This document shows, in pieces, positions 6,749 through 14,825 of a DNA stretch of 51,132 nt; position 1 is the stretch's first letter; every line of letters starts with the position of its first letter. The notes beneath the pieces were generated by a model. That model was not told the origin of the DNA and did not search any database. It saw only the letters and a program-made list of their open reading frames with translations. This DNA comes from a virus: positions 1-51,132 of IMG/VR virus record IMGVR_UViG_3300047548_000794; one strand, written 5' to 3'. The translations under genes were made by a program, and so were the position numbers.

Positions 6749-7035
6749 TGTTAACAGATGTACAAAAAAGATTCGTAGAGTTAGATAAAAAGAAAGCTGA
6801 ATATAAAGAGTTTGTAGAACTACTTGCTCAAGCAACTAAAGACCTTGTGGCTGAAATGGGTATTGGTGGGCATTTTCAAGATGGTGAAGGTATTGTATAC
6901 CAAACAGCTGACTGTGATGGTAAGTTCGTGTATTTCGATAAGTTTGAAATTAAAAGAACTCGTCGTCCAGGTGAACGTGCTGGCTCTCTATCTATGAAAG
7001 GTGCAAAAGAGCTCGGATATGAGGTTAAAGAATGA
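6748..7035 (+). CDS. small soluble protein, unknown
   Basis: A 95-residue protein with an N-terminal charged helix (QKRFVELDKKKAEYKEFVEL), then a glycine-containing beta region (GIGGHFQDGEGIVYQT) and a basic patch (KRTRRPGERAGS). The pattern resembles small phage proteins with a coiled-coil head and a beta tail. The start overlaps the previous TAA by one base. Confidence 0.65.
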   Translation: MLTDVQKRFVELDKKKAEYKEFVELLAQATKDLVAEMGIGGHFQDGEGIVYQTADCDGKFVYFDKFEIKRTRRPGERAGSLSMKGAKELGYEVKE

Positions 7036-7220
7036 TAATAGCTATATGGCTTATGACTGGATTTTGGATTTGGTGTTATTATTGGGGCCTTAACTGTAAA
7101 AAATATATCAAAGACTTAAACGATGGAAAAACACACGTTTTTCCTAATTTGTTTCTTGGAGCAGTACTTACTTTTATAGCATGGCCAGTTACTATCTATA
7201 CTAATGAGTTTAAAAAATGA
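7032..7220 (+). CDS. small two-helix membrane protein
   Basis: A 62-residue protein with hydrophobic helices at about residues 2-20 (IIAIWLMTGFWIWCYYWGL) and 42-57 (FLGAVLTFIAWPVTIY), separated by a lysine/aspartate-rich loop. Probably an inner-membrane hairpin. Four-base overlaps with both neighbours. Function unknown. Confidence 0.65.
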   Translation: MIIAIWLMTGFWIWCYYWGLNCKKYIKDLNDGKTHVFPNLFLGAVLTFIAWPVTIYTNEFKK

Positions 7221-7960
7221 ATATATTTCAAGATAAAGTTTTTGATGAAATGGATGAAATTACTCAAATGATTGAACCATTTGAATCAAAGATTAATGTA
7301 GAACTAGCTCAATTTCCAGACGAATTCCTATTAGAAGAAGAGTTTTTTGAAACTTTCCTTTCATATAATTCTAGAAGATTAGGTTATAATGGCAAAATCT
7401 ATGAAGACTTAAGAAAGATAGTTGAACGTAAAGCTACTTCTTTAAATCTTAACTTCTTAGCAGAAACAGCTAGACTTAATCGTGACTTCATGGAGCAGTT
7501 CTTTAAGCTGGAAGTCAGCGAAGACACTATCTATGATGCTGAAACAAATAAGCTATACGGTGAAATTAAGATAATTAAAGTAAAAATAGGCTATGAAGAT
7601 AGAGATTTAGAAGCCATTATGGAAAACTATCTATCTACTGAGTTTAGTAGAGTATTTCGTTCTCCTGGTGCCATTAATAATGGCAGAACCAATGAAATCT
7701 TAGAGTTATTCAATGTTAAAGATGGTATGGCAGAAAGAAAGTCAATGTATAAGATTAGATTCTTAAGAAACAAATATATTGACATTATTAAAGATAGAAG
7801 CTTAAATATCAGAGATATAGAGCTATTCAAAAGATTTGTTAAGTGGAATATTCTATATATTGCAAATGGGAGCCTTCCTGCATTAAGTAACATCACCAAA
7901 ATTAAAATTATGATGAGAAGAGGTCAACCAATCTATTCTATTAATGAGGATATTGTATGA
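7217..7960 (+). CDS. 247-residue acidic protein, unknown
   Basis: A soluble, mainly helical protein with many Glu/Asp residues in the first half and a basic second half. No metal-binding or nucleotide-binding motif is visible. It overlaps the next gene by four bases and likely works in the same complex or pathway as the 173-residue product downstream. Function unknown. Confidence 0.7.
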   Translation: MNIFQDKVFDEMDEITQMIEPFESKINVELAQFPDEFLLEEEFFETFLSYNSRRLGYNGKIYEDLRKIVERKATSLNLNFLAETARLNRDFMEQFFKLEVSEDTIYDAETNKLYGEIKIIKVKIGYEDRDLEAIMENYLSTEFSRVFRSPGAINNGRTNEILELFNVKDGMAERKSMYKIRFLRNKYIDIIKDRSLNIRDIELFKRFVKWNILYIANGSLPALSNITKIKIMMRRGQPIYSINEDIV

Positions 7961-8478
7961 ATAGTGTTCAAGAGATTAAAAGCTATTTAGCTACTTTAGA
8001 TGCTGGTAAAGCTAGATTTAAAGTAGCAGAAAGTTATTCTAACTTAGAAATGGAAATAGATGAATGGGCAACTAAGCGTGATTTAGTGAGTACAGGTAAA
8101 ACACCACTAGAATTCTTTATTGCTAATGCCTTAGAGAGACATTTTGATAAAGAAAATAAGAAAATGATAATTTACACAGATAATGTTACAAATGGTTTGT
8201 CGACATTTATCTATGATACTGTACTAGAGATGGCTGAAGAAACCTCACATGTCGCACAGCCAAAGAGAACAAACGCGTATAAAGACATAGTTCTTGTTAC
8301 AAGATTAAACTGCAGAGAAGAATTGTTTATTAACGATATGCTTCCTGTAATCAATTACTATTACAAAGCTAAAACAGACACGAAGAATAATGAAATGGAC
8401 ATGGTAGTTCATAAGAATAACGTACAAGCATTATTTAATGCTTTAAGAAAGAAATATGGCAGCAAGAAAAATATGTGA
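7957..8478 (+). CDS. 173-residue unknown protein
   Basis: A soluble alpha/beta protein. Visible features are an N-terminal helical stretch ([19 protein letters not shown]), a central strand-rich region and a basic C-terminus. The HNH gene that follows begins 23 bases inside its 3' end. No recognised family. Confidence 0.65.
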   Translation: MNSVQEIKSYLATLDAGKARFKVAESYSNLEMEIDEWATKRDLVSTGKTPLEFFIANALERHFDKENKKMIIYTDNVTNGLSTFIYDTVLEMAEETSHVAQPKRTNAYKDIVLVTRLNCREELFINDMLPVINYYYKAKTDTKNNEMDMVVHKNNVQALFNALRKKYGSKKNM

Positions 8479-8971
8479 TATTTGTGGAGTTAAGTTTACT
8501 GTTAATAGTAATAAGCAGAAAAGATGTAGCAAAGAGTGTAAAAATAAAGCTGATGCTAAACTTAGAAGTGATTGGAATAAAGCAAATAAAGAGCGAGTTG
8601 TAAAACTAAAGAAAGATTGGAAAGAAGAAAATAAAGACAAAGAAGCTGAAAATTTAAGAAGGTGGCAAGAAAATAACAGAGATCGTGCTAATAATATTTG
8701 TGCAAAAAGACGAGCAAATAAATTAAGTGCCACGTTAAGTGGATTTGATGATGAAATATTAATTATCTATAAAAAAGCTAAAGAGCTGGAACTCCAAGAT
8801 GGAGTTAATAGAGAAGTTCATCACATGATTCCACTTATAGAATATAATGATTTAGTTTGTGGCTTACATGTACCTTGGAATTTAGAAGTATTAACAGAGC
8901 AAGAACACTATAAAGCTCATGAAGAGCTAAAGGAAGTTTATGGAAGAGCAAGTAGCAACCTCAACAGTTGA
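8456..8971 (+). CDS. HNH endonuclease
   Basis: A 171-residue protein. An N-terminal zinc site (CDIC near residue 8, then CSKEC near 24) is followed by a long charged helix and the HNH core [27 protein letters not shown], quoted here only in part. The segment GLHVPWNL is identical in the HNH gene at 45076-45534, so the two are related copies. It overlaps genes on both sides by 23 and 32 bases, as if inserted between the gene at 7957 and the sigma-like gene. Confidence 0.88.
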   Translation: MAARKICDICGVKFTVNSNKQKRCSKECKNKADAKLRSDWNKANKERVVKLKKDWKEENKDKEAENLRRWQENNRDRANNICAKRRANKLSATLSGFDDEILIIYKKAKELELQDGVNREVHHMIPLIEYNDLVCGLHVPWNLEVLTEQEHYKAHEELKEVYGRASSNLNS

Positions 8972-9332
8972 GAAGCGATCTGTTTCTAACGAGATGATCA
9001 AACAGTATGATCAAATGATTGAGTCCTTTCTTAGGAATTCAATTGCAAAGAACTGGAACGAAGCTGATACATCTAGAAACAATGATGAGATTGGCTTAGG
9101 TAATTCCGGTTGGACAATGAGTGATATGAGGCAATATCTCGCCACTGAAGTATTCATTGCATTAAGAAACTATAAAACAGAATTTAAAACAAAAGAAAGC
9201 ACATTTGTATTTGGTCATCTAAATAAGAGAGTTGGTTCTCTTATGAAGAAGCTAACAAAGAAAAGCAAAGGCTATGGCATTTGGTCTTCTAATCTTGAAG
9301 AAGTATTGGGAGAAGTTGACGGAGATGAATAA
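8940..9332 (+). CDS. gp55-like sigma factor (region 2)
   Basis: A 130-residue protein. Residues about 45-110 read NDEIGLGN...[16 protein letters not shown]...[20 protein letters not shown]. This follows the layout of T4 gp55 (NDTIGLA, then a helix with EMIADGIEASIKGLHNF, then AFVQRIKKERKE), which is a reduced sigma-70 region 2. Such proteins direct host RNA polymerase to late promoters. No region 4 follows in the same chain; a region 4-like protein lies at 36044-36442. The match is by eye and moderate. If correct, the TATAAT-type sites on the minus strand could be its promoters. Confidence 0.5.
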   Translation: MEEQVATSTVEKRSVSNEMIKQYDQMIESFLRNSIAKNWNEADTSRNNDEIGLGNSGWTMSDMRQYLATEVFIALRNYKTEFKTKESTFVFGHLNKRVGSLMKKLTKKSKGYGIWSSNLEEVLGEVDGDE

Positions 9333-9487
9333 TGACAAGTGAAGAAATGGAACTTATTGTTGAGCATTTTTTGCACACTTTAGATAAGTTTGGATTAACT
9401 TCTTCAGATTATAGACATCCGTTATATTTAGATGCAGAAGCATTAATGAGTTATTGGTTACGAAATGGGATTGAAGTACATGGATGA
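9332..9487 (+). CDS. 51-residue RFG-motif protein
   Basis: A small acidic protein starting at an ATG that overlaps the previous TAA. The N-terminal helix is followed by HTLDKFGLTSSDY, the T-L-x-x-F-G-L core shared by many small proteins in the window. The end (MSYWLRNGIEVHG) has no parallel elsewhere. It overlaps the next gene by eight bases. Function unknown. Confidence 0.55.
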   Translation: MTSEEMELIVEHFLHTLDKFGLTSSDYRHPLYLDAEALMSYWLRNGIEVHG

Positions 9488-9632
9488 TAGAGATGTGGTT
9501 CTATTTTTATTAGCAGAAAGTAAAACTGCTCATATTGAAAAAACTAAAGGTGGATGTACAGATAAATGCCCTAAGTGTTTATTTTACAAACAAGTAGAGA
9601 CTGATCTTAAAGAAAGAGGAAACGATGACTAA
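9480..9632 (+). CDS. 50-residue protein with cysteine motif
   Basis: A short gene between the RFG protein and the TS-like gene, overlapping both. The product contains GGCTDKCPKCLFYKQ, three cysteines spaced as C-x3-C-x2-C, suitable for metal binding or thiol chemistry. Its stop lies inside the ATG region of the TS-like gene, so translation is probably coupled. Function unknown. Confidence 0.5.
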   Translation: MDDRDVVLFLLAESKTAHIEKTKGGCTDKCPKCLFYKQVETDLKERGNDD

Positions 9633-10446
9633 AATATATGAAAACTTACATGAAGCTTATTTAGGTACACTAGCAGATGTGTATGATAACCCTCAGTTTT
9701 ACTGTGCTCCACGTGGACAAAAGGTTCGTGAAATCTTAGATTATAAGTTTGTAATTACAAACCCAGTAAATGAAGTAATCGTTACAAAAGATCCGGAAAG
9801 AAATCTAACGATTGAGGATTACACACAGAAAGAATGTGAGCTTTATAACTCTGGTTCTAATTTAGCAGAAGATTTTGGTAAAGCATCTAAGTTTTGGCTT
9901 AAATTAGCTAATCCAGATGGAACTATCAATTCAGCTTATGGACACTTGATTAAGTTCAAGAAGTCTCACGGTAATCCAATGTATGAAGTTGGTGCTTGCC
10001 CAAGTATGTTGGGACAAAGTCCAGCACATGTAGTTGATGAACTAATGGAAAGAGCTGGAGACTATATGTATACACCTTGGCAATGGTGTGTTGATAGTCT
10101 AAGAGCAGATAAAGATACTAGGCAAGCAGTATTAAGATTTAGTTTACCAGAACATTTTTATAAAGGTAATAAAGATTTAACTTGTACTTTAGAAGGTAAT
10201 TTTCACATAAGAGAGGACAGATTGTATTTCTCTATTCACATGAGAAGTAATGATATGATGTTAGGCTTAGTGTATGATTTACCTTGGTTTATTAGTCTAA
10301 TGGACGATATGGTTAATGAATTAAAAGACTTATATCCTAACTTAACAAAAGGCTCATATACTCACAAAGTTGATTCTATTCATTGTTATGATAGAGATAA
10401 AGATAAGATTTTTAAAATGTTAGGTAGAGAAGTTGAAAATAAGTAA
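9625..10446 (+). CDS. thymidylate synthase family enzyme, dCMP-type Asp
   Basis: A 273-residue ThyA-fold protein. Visible motifs are APRG with the phosphate-binding Arg (residue 30), DTRQAVLRF (164-172), the catalytic cysteine in LTCTLEG (Cys187) and the MRSNDMMLG loop (206-214). Where classical thymidylate synthases have F-N for uracil recognition, this protein has Y-D (217-218). An Asp at this position is the known hallmark of dCMP hydroxymethylase, so the substrate may be dCMP rather than dUMP. Ordinary thymidylate synthase remains possible. It is flanked by small genes and followed by an HNH endonuclease, a common neighbour of phage TS genes. Confidence 0.8.
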   Translation: MTKIYENLHEAYLGTLADVYDNPQFYCAPRGQKVREILDYKFVITNPVNEVIVTKDPERNLTIEDYTQKECELYNSGSNLAEDFGKASKFWLKLANPDGTINSAYGHLIKFKKSHGNPMYEVGACPSMLGQSPAHVVDELMERAGDYMYTPWQWCVDSLRADKDTRQAVLRFSLPEHFYKGNKDLTCTLEGNFHIREDRLYFSIHMRSNDMMLGLVYDLPWFISLMDDMVNELKDLYPNLTKGSYTHKVDSIHCYDRDKDKIFKMLGREVENK

Positions 10447-10885
10447 AAGTGTTTGTAAAACATGCGGCAAAGATATTCTCTCAAATAGAGCTCATAAAAG
10501 TTATTGTGATAGAAATTGTTACAAGAAGAATAAAGATGTTATTAATAAATATGCCACCAGAACTAAAGCATATTTAAAGAAATATAATTTAACAATTGAA
10601 AGAAAATTTAGTCAATTAAAAGCTAAATGTGAACTAAAGAAATATGAATTGAATATTTCTATCGAAGAGTATCGTATCTTGATAAATAAAGGTTGTGATT
10701 ACTGTGGAACAAAGCTAGATAAAACAGGTGTATCATTAGATAGATTGGACAGCAAAGGTGGTTATACTACAGATAATGTAGTTCCATGTTGTGGAAGCTG
10801 CAATCAAATTAAAAACGTACACTTAACTCACGAAGAAATGAAAGCAGCTATGAAAGTAATATTAGATTTAAGAGGGAGAGCTTAA
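10433..10885 (+). CDS. HNH endonuclease, TTG start
   Basis: A 150-residue protein with a TTG start inside the end of the TS-like gene. The N-terminal zinc site has CKTCGK and CDRNC. The core has CDYCGTKLDKTG, SLDRLDSKGGYTTDNVVPCC and GSCNQIKN, a typical recombination-endonuclease-VII-like or HNH layout. It is likely a free-standing homing nuclease beside the TS-family gene. The TTG start and 14-base overlap suggest weak, coupled expression. Confidence 0.88.
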   Translation: MKISKSVCKTCGKDILSNRAHKSYCDRNCYKKNKDVINKYATRTKAYLKKYNLTIERKFSQLKAKCELKKYELNISIEEYRILINKGCDYCGTKLDKTGVSLDRLDSKGGYTTDNVVPCCGSCNQIKNVHLTHEEMKAAMKVILDLRGRA

Positions 10886-11598
10886 TGGATTTAGATAGCT
10901 TTGATGATTGGACAAGAAATTTAATTCTATTGAAAACAGGTGAGATTATATCATCTGTTAAAGTTGGAGACTATGTAAATCTCTTAGAAGATGTTCATGA
11001 GGAATGGAATGAGAGTACTGGTAGTTCTAAATATTCTATTAGAATGCAAGTTTTTGGAGGCAAAGGTGGAATTACTCATGAAGACAAAAGATACATGATG
11101 ATGTTACCAAACTTTGGTAGAGATCTTAGTATTCCTTCTACTATTGTAATTTATAAAGTAGTTGAAATTAAAGATGGTATTCCCATCTTAGATCGTCAAA
11201 GTCCATATAGTTCAATTAAACCACTTAGAATTAATCTTATGGATTATCTTATTGAAGATGTTTTCTATCAATTAGACGATATTTATCTGGATAATGAAGA
11301 AGAAACTAAAGCATTTAAACTTAAAATATTTGACAGTATCATTGTTCATGATAGAGATTTTGTTGATTCTATTCTTTTAGATAGAGAATTTATTCCATAT
11401 GAGTCTGGTGCTAATGAGTTTTTAGAATTTAAAAAGCAAATTAAAGCTATGGCTTATAATTCTATTAGAGCAGTAGCTGGCAGAAAAGCAGCTGAAACTA
11501 GAAAAACAAATAAGCTTATAGATGAAGAAATGAAAACATTCTTGAAACAATTAGCGCAAACAGATGATGACTTTTATGATGAAAAAAGAGGTAAATAA
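10885..11598 (+). CDS. unknown protein of the DxDFxDxxLL paralog family
   Basis: A 237-residue protein. Near the middle it has IYKVVEIKDGIPILDRQ, then INLMDYLIEDVFYQLDD, then HDRDFVDSILLDREF followed by a basic helix (AVAGRKAAETRKTNK). The D-x-D-F-x-D-x-x-L-L motif and the flanking order (GD, strand KVV, motif, basic tail) recur in the genes at 15148-15984 and 15981-16445. This is an internal family. Function unknown. Confidence 0.7.
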   Translation: MDLDSFDDWTRNLILLKTGEIISSVKVGDYVNLLEDVHEEWNESTGSSKYSIRMQVFGGKGGITHEDKRYMMMLPNFGRDLSIPSTIVIYKVVEIKDGIPILDRQSPYSSIKPLRINLMDYLIEDVFYQLDDIYLDNEEETKAFKLKIFDSIIVHDRDFVDSILLDREFIPYESGANEFLEFKKQIKAMAYNSIRAVAGRKAAETRKTNKLIDEEMKTFLKQLAQTDDDFYDEKRGK

Positions 11599-12053
11599 TG
11601 GGATGTGACATTCATACTTTTTTAGAATATAGAGTTGATGGTGGAGCTTGGCAGAGTCATCCAGATATTAAAGTTGATGAAGAACAAGATGGAGATAATA
11701 CTTATCGCAGTGTTTGGATGAGTACGGGTATTCATAGAGATTATCAACTATTTGCAGCATTAGCTGGAGTAAGAGGAGAAGGACCTGAACCTTCAGGTAT
11801 TCCTACTAATTTAAGTCCCTTAGTAAAAGAAGCAATAGATAATTGGGATTGTGATGGGCATTCACATAGTTACATGTCTCTAGAAGAATTTTATACAGTC
11901 TTAAAACAGCAAGAATATGATATTAAAAAATTACCAATTTATAAATCCTGTAGGAAGATTACGAGAGATTTAGGTAAATTAGATCAGATTTTATTAGACG
12001 CAACTAAACCATCTCTAGTAGAACATAGAGTGGTATTTTTCTTTGATAATTAA
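11598..12053 (+). CDS. conserved phage protein, MGCDIH family
   Basis: A 151-residue protein starting MGCDIHTFLEYRVDGGAW. I recognise this N-terminus, together with a central HRDYQLFAALAGVRG and a DGHSHSYMSLEEF segment, from a widespread phage family of unknown function. Conserved Cys, Asp and His residues at the N-terminus suggest a metal site or an enzyme. It overlaps the previous stop by one base and is followed by a nine-base gap with an AAGGA ribosome binding site. Confidence 0.75.
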   Translation: MGCDIHTFLEYRVDGGAWQSHPDIKVDEEQDGDNTYRSVWMSTGIHRDYQLFAALAGVRGEGPEPSGIPTNLSPLVKEAIDNWDCDGHSHSYMSLEEFYTVLKQQEYDIKKLPIYKSCRKITRDLGKLDQILLDATKPSLVEHRVVFFFDN

Positions 12054-12061
12054 GGAAGATT

Positions 12062-12808
12062 ATGGGATTATTAGATAAGTTTAGAAAAGAAATTAAAACG
12101 GAGGTTTCCAATGATGGCGTTTGTAGTAATAATTATGCTTTACCTTTTACTAAAGTAGGCGATGAACATAGTGGTAGTGATTTTCATGCTATATGCTTAG
12201 GTCCAGACTCATATAAGTTATATGTTGGACCACATGCTAATTTAACAGCAAAGCACTATACATTAACTAGAAGTATGGGAACTTTAGGGACTAAGCTTTC
12301 TTTGCCAACAAGTTTGGGTGGTCGAGAATACACAGTAGATGCAAGTACTATAATTCAAGTTATTAATGGAGCATCATTACCTCAATTTGGATTATCAAGA
12401 ATGACAAAAGAACAAAAAGAAAAGCTTTCAGAATTAAGAGTTGAACTTGAAAATTATAAAAAGCATCAAAGAGTTGTAGAGTTTAAAAAGCTGCCTCCAC
12501 ATATTAGACAAGAAATTATAGACGAATGTCTAATTAAGAAGATGTTAAATGCAGTTCAAGAAATAGATATAACAAAATGTCCTGACTATGTTGAATTTAA
12601 AAAACTAAAAGACTTAGAAGATGCTTCTAATCAAAATCTATATGGAACTTTAGCGACAGCTGGATACATGACTGGAACTACCTTTGCTGGCTATAATCAA
12701 ACTGTATATACCATGTCTAAATATGGAACCATATTAGACCTTATAAATCACGATGAGCTAATGAAAGCTCATGCAGAAGCCTCACTAGAAGATGAACTTA
12801 GAGACTAA
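12062..12808 (+). CDS. 248-residue unknown protein
   Basis: A soluble protein preceded by AAGGAAGATT. The first half is glycine- and threonine-rich and beta-like (FHAICLGPDSYKLYVGPHA). The middle is a charged helix (MTKEQKEKLSELRVELENYK). The C-terminal part has LATAGYMTGTTFAGYNQTVY. No catalytic motif. Its TAA is followed after one base by an ACCGA-type element. Confidence 0.65.
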   Translation: MGLLDKFRKEIKTEVSNDGVCSNNYALPFTKVGDEHSGSDFHAICLGPDSYKLYVGPHANLTAKHYTLTRSMGTLGTKLSLPTSLGGREYTVDASTIIQVINGASLPQFGLSRMTKEQKEKLSELRVELENYKKHQRVVEFKKLPPHIRQEIIDECLIKKMLNAVQEIDITKCPDYVEFKKLKDLEDASNQNLYGTLATAGYMTGTTFAGYNQTVYTMSKYGTILDLINHDELMKAHAEASLEDELRD

Positions 12809-12809
12809 A

Positions 12810-12820
12810 ACCGATTCGAA
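12810..12820 (+). promoter_or_regulatory. ACCGATTCGAA palindromic element, copy 4
   Basis: ACCGATTCGAA begins two bases after the TAA at 12806-12808. The next gene starts at 12843 behind a strong ribosome binding site (GGAGG at 12829-12833), so the element lies upstream of the translation signals and not within them. Confidence 0.45.
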
Positions 12821-12842
12821 TGATCTATGGAGGAAATCTAAT

Positions 12843-13391
12843 ATGAGTAAAAATTCCGTTACAATTAAAGGCATTACAGTTAAAAAAGGTGATGTTGTTG
12901 AAATCAAGTTCAAGAAACTTGAAGAAATTTTAGATTTCTATAAAGAACATAACTACAGAAGAGCTGATGTATTTTCTTCTATTGGTTTGGGAGATCACCT
13001 TACAACAGTTATTAATGGTGGACTTTTTCATGTAGAAGACACGAATGAAGAAAATCTTCGTCTTCCAGAGATTAGTAGAAATACAAAGCCAAGAATTCAA
13101 AGACCACATGAAATCGTTATTAATGATCATAATAGCGTAGATTTTGATGAGTTTACAATCAATGAGCATATTATTGATAGTATTGTAGTAAGAGAAGACA
13201 TTGGTGATCGTTACTTCTCTAATAAGTTCCAGTTGTCTCTAGTTAAGATCGACGGTCTTCTAGTTATCAATGGGGTTGCAGTAACATCAGAAGATACTGA
13301 TTTAATTGATATTCTAGAGAAAACTATTGCAGATATGTCTATTAGACAAATGTTAGAGTCGAACGAAGAAGATAAAGAAGCTAATTTTTAA
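12843..13391 (+). CDS. 182-residue unknown protein
   Basis: The start is ATG 12843 behind GGAGG; earlier in-frame starts lie in the previous gene. The N-terminus reads MSKNSVTIKGITVKKGDVVE, a beta-like region with a G-D turn. Near the middle, TINEHIIDSIVVREDIGDRY resembles the D-x-D-F-x-D-x-x-L-L motif of the local family, so it may be a remote relative. Function unknown. Confidence 0.68.
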   Translation: MSKNSVTIKGITVKKGDVVEIKFKKLEEILDFYKEHNYRRADVFSSIGLGDHLTTVINGGLFHVEDTNEENLRLPEISRNTKPRIQRPHEIVINDHNSVDFDEFTINEHIIDSIVVREDIGDRYFSNKFQLSLVKIDGLLVINGVAVTSEDTDLIDILEKTIADMSIRQMLESNEEDKEANF

Positions 13392-13400
13392 GGAGTAGTT

Positions 13401-13883
13401 ATGAGTTTTGTTCCAAGTGCCGAAGTAAAAGCGCAAGAGAAGAAAGAAAAGAAACCAGACACTTCTGCTGCACCAGCTTCTATAGTGACTCAAGAAGAAG
13501 ACTATTGTGCTGAACTAGATGGTCGTAAGATTGACTTTAGTAAGTATTTAGATAGAACTTTCTTAGTTGCAGTAAGCACAGGTAAAAGAAATTTACCAAA
13601 ACTACTAGCATCTACAATGCGTGGACCATTTGATTTTTATGAAATGGTTGAAGCAGTTGGAAGTATGTATAGAAGAGAACAACACCATGCTAAGGTTTAT
13701 ATTCTTGAAAAATCATTTGAGAAAGGTATTACTTTCTTTGATGAAGGAACAGTTGACTATTTAGAAGCTAATTGGGAAGATATTGTTATGACTGGAATCT
13801 TAGAACAAGAATTCCTTTCTGATGAAGAAGTTATTCCAGCTGGTGGAATTGACCTAGAATATAATCAAGAAAATGCTGAGTAA
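13401..13883 (+). CDS. 160-residue unknown protein
   Basis: The ATG is preceded by AAGGAG at ideal spacing. A charged, disordered N-terminus (AQEKKEKKPDTSAAPAS) leads into a folded domain with LVAVSTGKRNLPKLLASTMR and an acidic C-terminal tail. The length and strong ribosome binding site suggest a well-expressed cytoplasmic protein. No family recognised. Confidence 0.68.
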   Translation: MSFVPSAEVKAQEKKEKKPDTSAAPASIVTQEEDYCAELDGRKIDFSKYLDRTFLVAVSTGKRNLPKLLASTMRGPFDFYEMVEAVGSMYRREQHHAKVYILEKSFEKGITFFDEGTVDYLEANWEDIVMTGILEQEFLSDEEVIPAGGIDLEYNQENAE

Positions 13884-14103
13884 AGACGAATTTCAAGCAT
13901 ATTTAGATGTAAGAATGACAAAAATGTTAATGATAACCTTATATAGGTTGGGAGTAATAGATGACAAAATTATCAAAGGCACTTGGGCTACTCTTAGTAC
14001 TCACTCTTTTAAGTACAGTGGCATGCAGCACACAAACGTACAAACAAAATTCAAAGACATCACAGAGCTCACAAGAGTTATTACAAAAAAGAATGGATGC
14101 TAG
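13873..14103 (+). CDS. small RFG-like gene with nested lipoprotein frame
   Basis: A 76-residue frame beginning 11 bases inside the previous gene. The N-terminal part has MLMITLYRLGVIDDKIIKG, a variant of the T-L-x-x-(F/L)-G-V motif. From 13961 the region is also coding in another frame for a lipoprotein, and that other frame has the clearer signals. Either both frames are used, or this frame's second half is incidental. It resembles the Rz/Rz1 nested layout, although this outer frame has no transmembrane segment. Confidence 0.4.
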   Translation: MLSKDEFQAYLDVRMTKMLMITLYRLGVIDDKIIKGTWATLSTHSFKYSGMQHTNVQTKFKDITELTRVITKKNGC

Positions 14104-14116
14104 ATCGAGAAACTAA
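13961..14116 (+). CDS. small lipoprotein, candidate outer spanin (Rz1-like)
   Basis: A 51-residue frame starting at ATG 13961 with a strong ribosome binding site (GGGAG, six bases of spacing). The product has a textbook lipoprotein signal: MTKLSK, a hydrophobic core, and the lipobox LSTVAC, giving Cys22 as the lipidated residue. The mature part is only 30 residues, rich in Ser, Gln, Lys and Arg. The size fits outer-membrane spanins of phages of Gram-negative hosts. It lies mostly inside another frame and its TAA overlaps the next ATG. No inner spanin partner was recognised nearby. Confidence 0.65.
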   Translation: MTKLSKALGLLLVLTLLSTVACSTQTYKQNSKTSQSSQELLQKRMDARSRN

Positions 14117-14676
14117 TGTTATTAAATAAACTAAACGTTAGCGAGAAAGGTTTTGTAGCCTTATTAGAATGCTCCGGTAACGGTAAGCTTCTACAAGAGC
14201 TACAAGACGAATACTTCAGAACCAGAGTGAATATAAAACTCCTGGATTTGTCGTCTGCAACCTTGGTCCTCAAGTGTCCGCTCTTCGTGCAGATGAATCT
14301 CTCTCAACATGGCTTAAGGATTATATCTACTCCGGCGAAAGAAGTAGAAGCTTACGTACCTGATCTATCTGAGATAAATGGTAATTCAGTAGAAGATAAG
14401 CAAGCAATACATGAATATTTAAAGATAACTACAGAGGCTTTATTATTAAACCAACAAGGTCTTCCAATGGATGGAGCTGATAATTTTACAGCTCAAATAC
14501 TAACTCCTATAAGTGTTTATAGTGAGATTATAGTAAGTGGAAACATTAGACAATGGGTGAGCTTTGTTTCTCAGAAAAACCTCCCATCTCAAGTAGAAAA
14601 CTACAGAATAGAAGTAAATAATATACTGGTTAATGAATGGAAAAACCTGGATTCTCTGAAGAAGATATTGTCGTAA
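14116..14676 (+). CDS. possible degenerate ThyX-like protein
   Basis: A 186-residue protein. The C-terminal half (LLLNQQGLPMDGADNFTAQI, then SGNIRQWVSFVSQKN, then QVENYRIEVNNILVNEW) follows the ThyX pattern of LP...T.y..t.N.R.w.hF...R...aQ.EIR..a. In the central region, where ThyX has RHRxxS, this protein has PLFVQMNLSQHGLRIISTP, so the flavin/dUMP signature is missing. It could be an inactive relative or an unrelated helical protein. Its start overlaps the lipoprotein stop. Confidence 0.35.
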   Translation: MLLNKLNVSEKGFVALLECSGNGKLLQELQDEYFRTRVNIKLLDLSSATLVLKCPLFVQMNLSQHGLRIISTPAKEVEAYVPDLSEINGNSVEDKQAIHEYLKITTEALLLNQQGLPMDGADNFTAQILTPISVYSEIIVSGNIRQWVSFVSQKNLPSQVENYRIEVNNILVNEWKNLDSLKKILS

Positions 14677-14825
14677 CTTGGCGTCTATTTAAGACGTTTG
14701 TTAGGCTTAATCTGGCTAGAGTTGATATACATTCATCAGAATGGTTAGCAAATAAAACAATGGACCCTATATGGACGAAACCGAAAAAGACGAAACCAAA
14801 AAGAAAAGAAAAGACCCCAGAATAG
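14637..14825 (+). CDS. 62-residue RFG-like protein with basic tail
   Basis: A small gene starting 40 bases inside the previous one. The core TWRLFKTFVRLNLARVDIHS closely parallels TFVRFGLAKP in the right-arm cluster (35248-36054). The tail is lysine/proline-rich (KPKKTKPKRKEK). It overlaps the next gene by 55 bases in another frame. This is the clearest left-arm relative of the right-arm cluster. Confidence 0.5.
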   Translation: MEKPGFSEEDIVVTWRLFKTFVRLNLARVDIHSSEWLANKTMDPIWTKPKKTKPKRKEKTPE

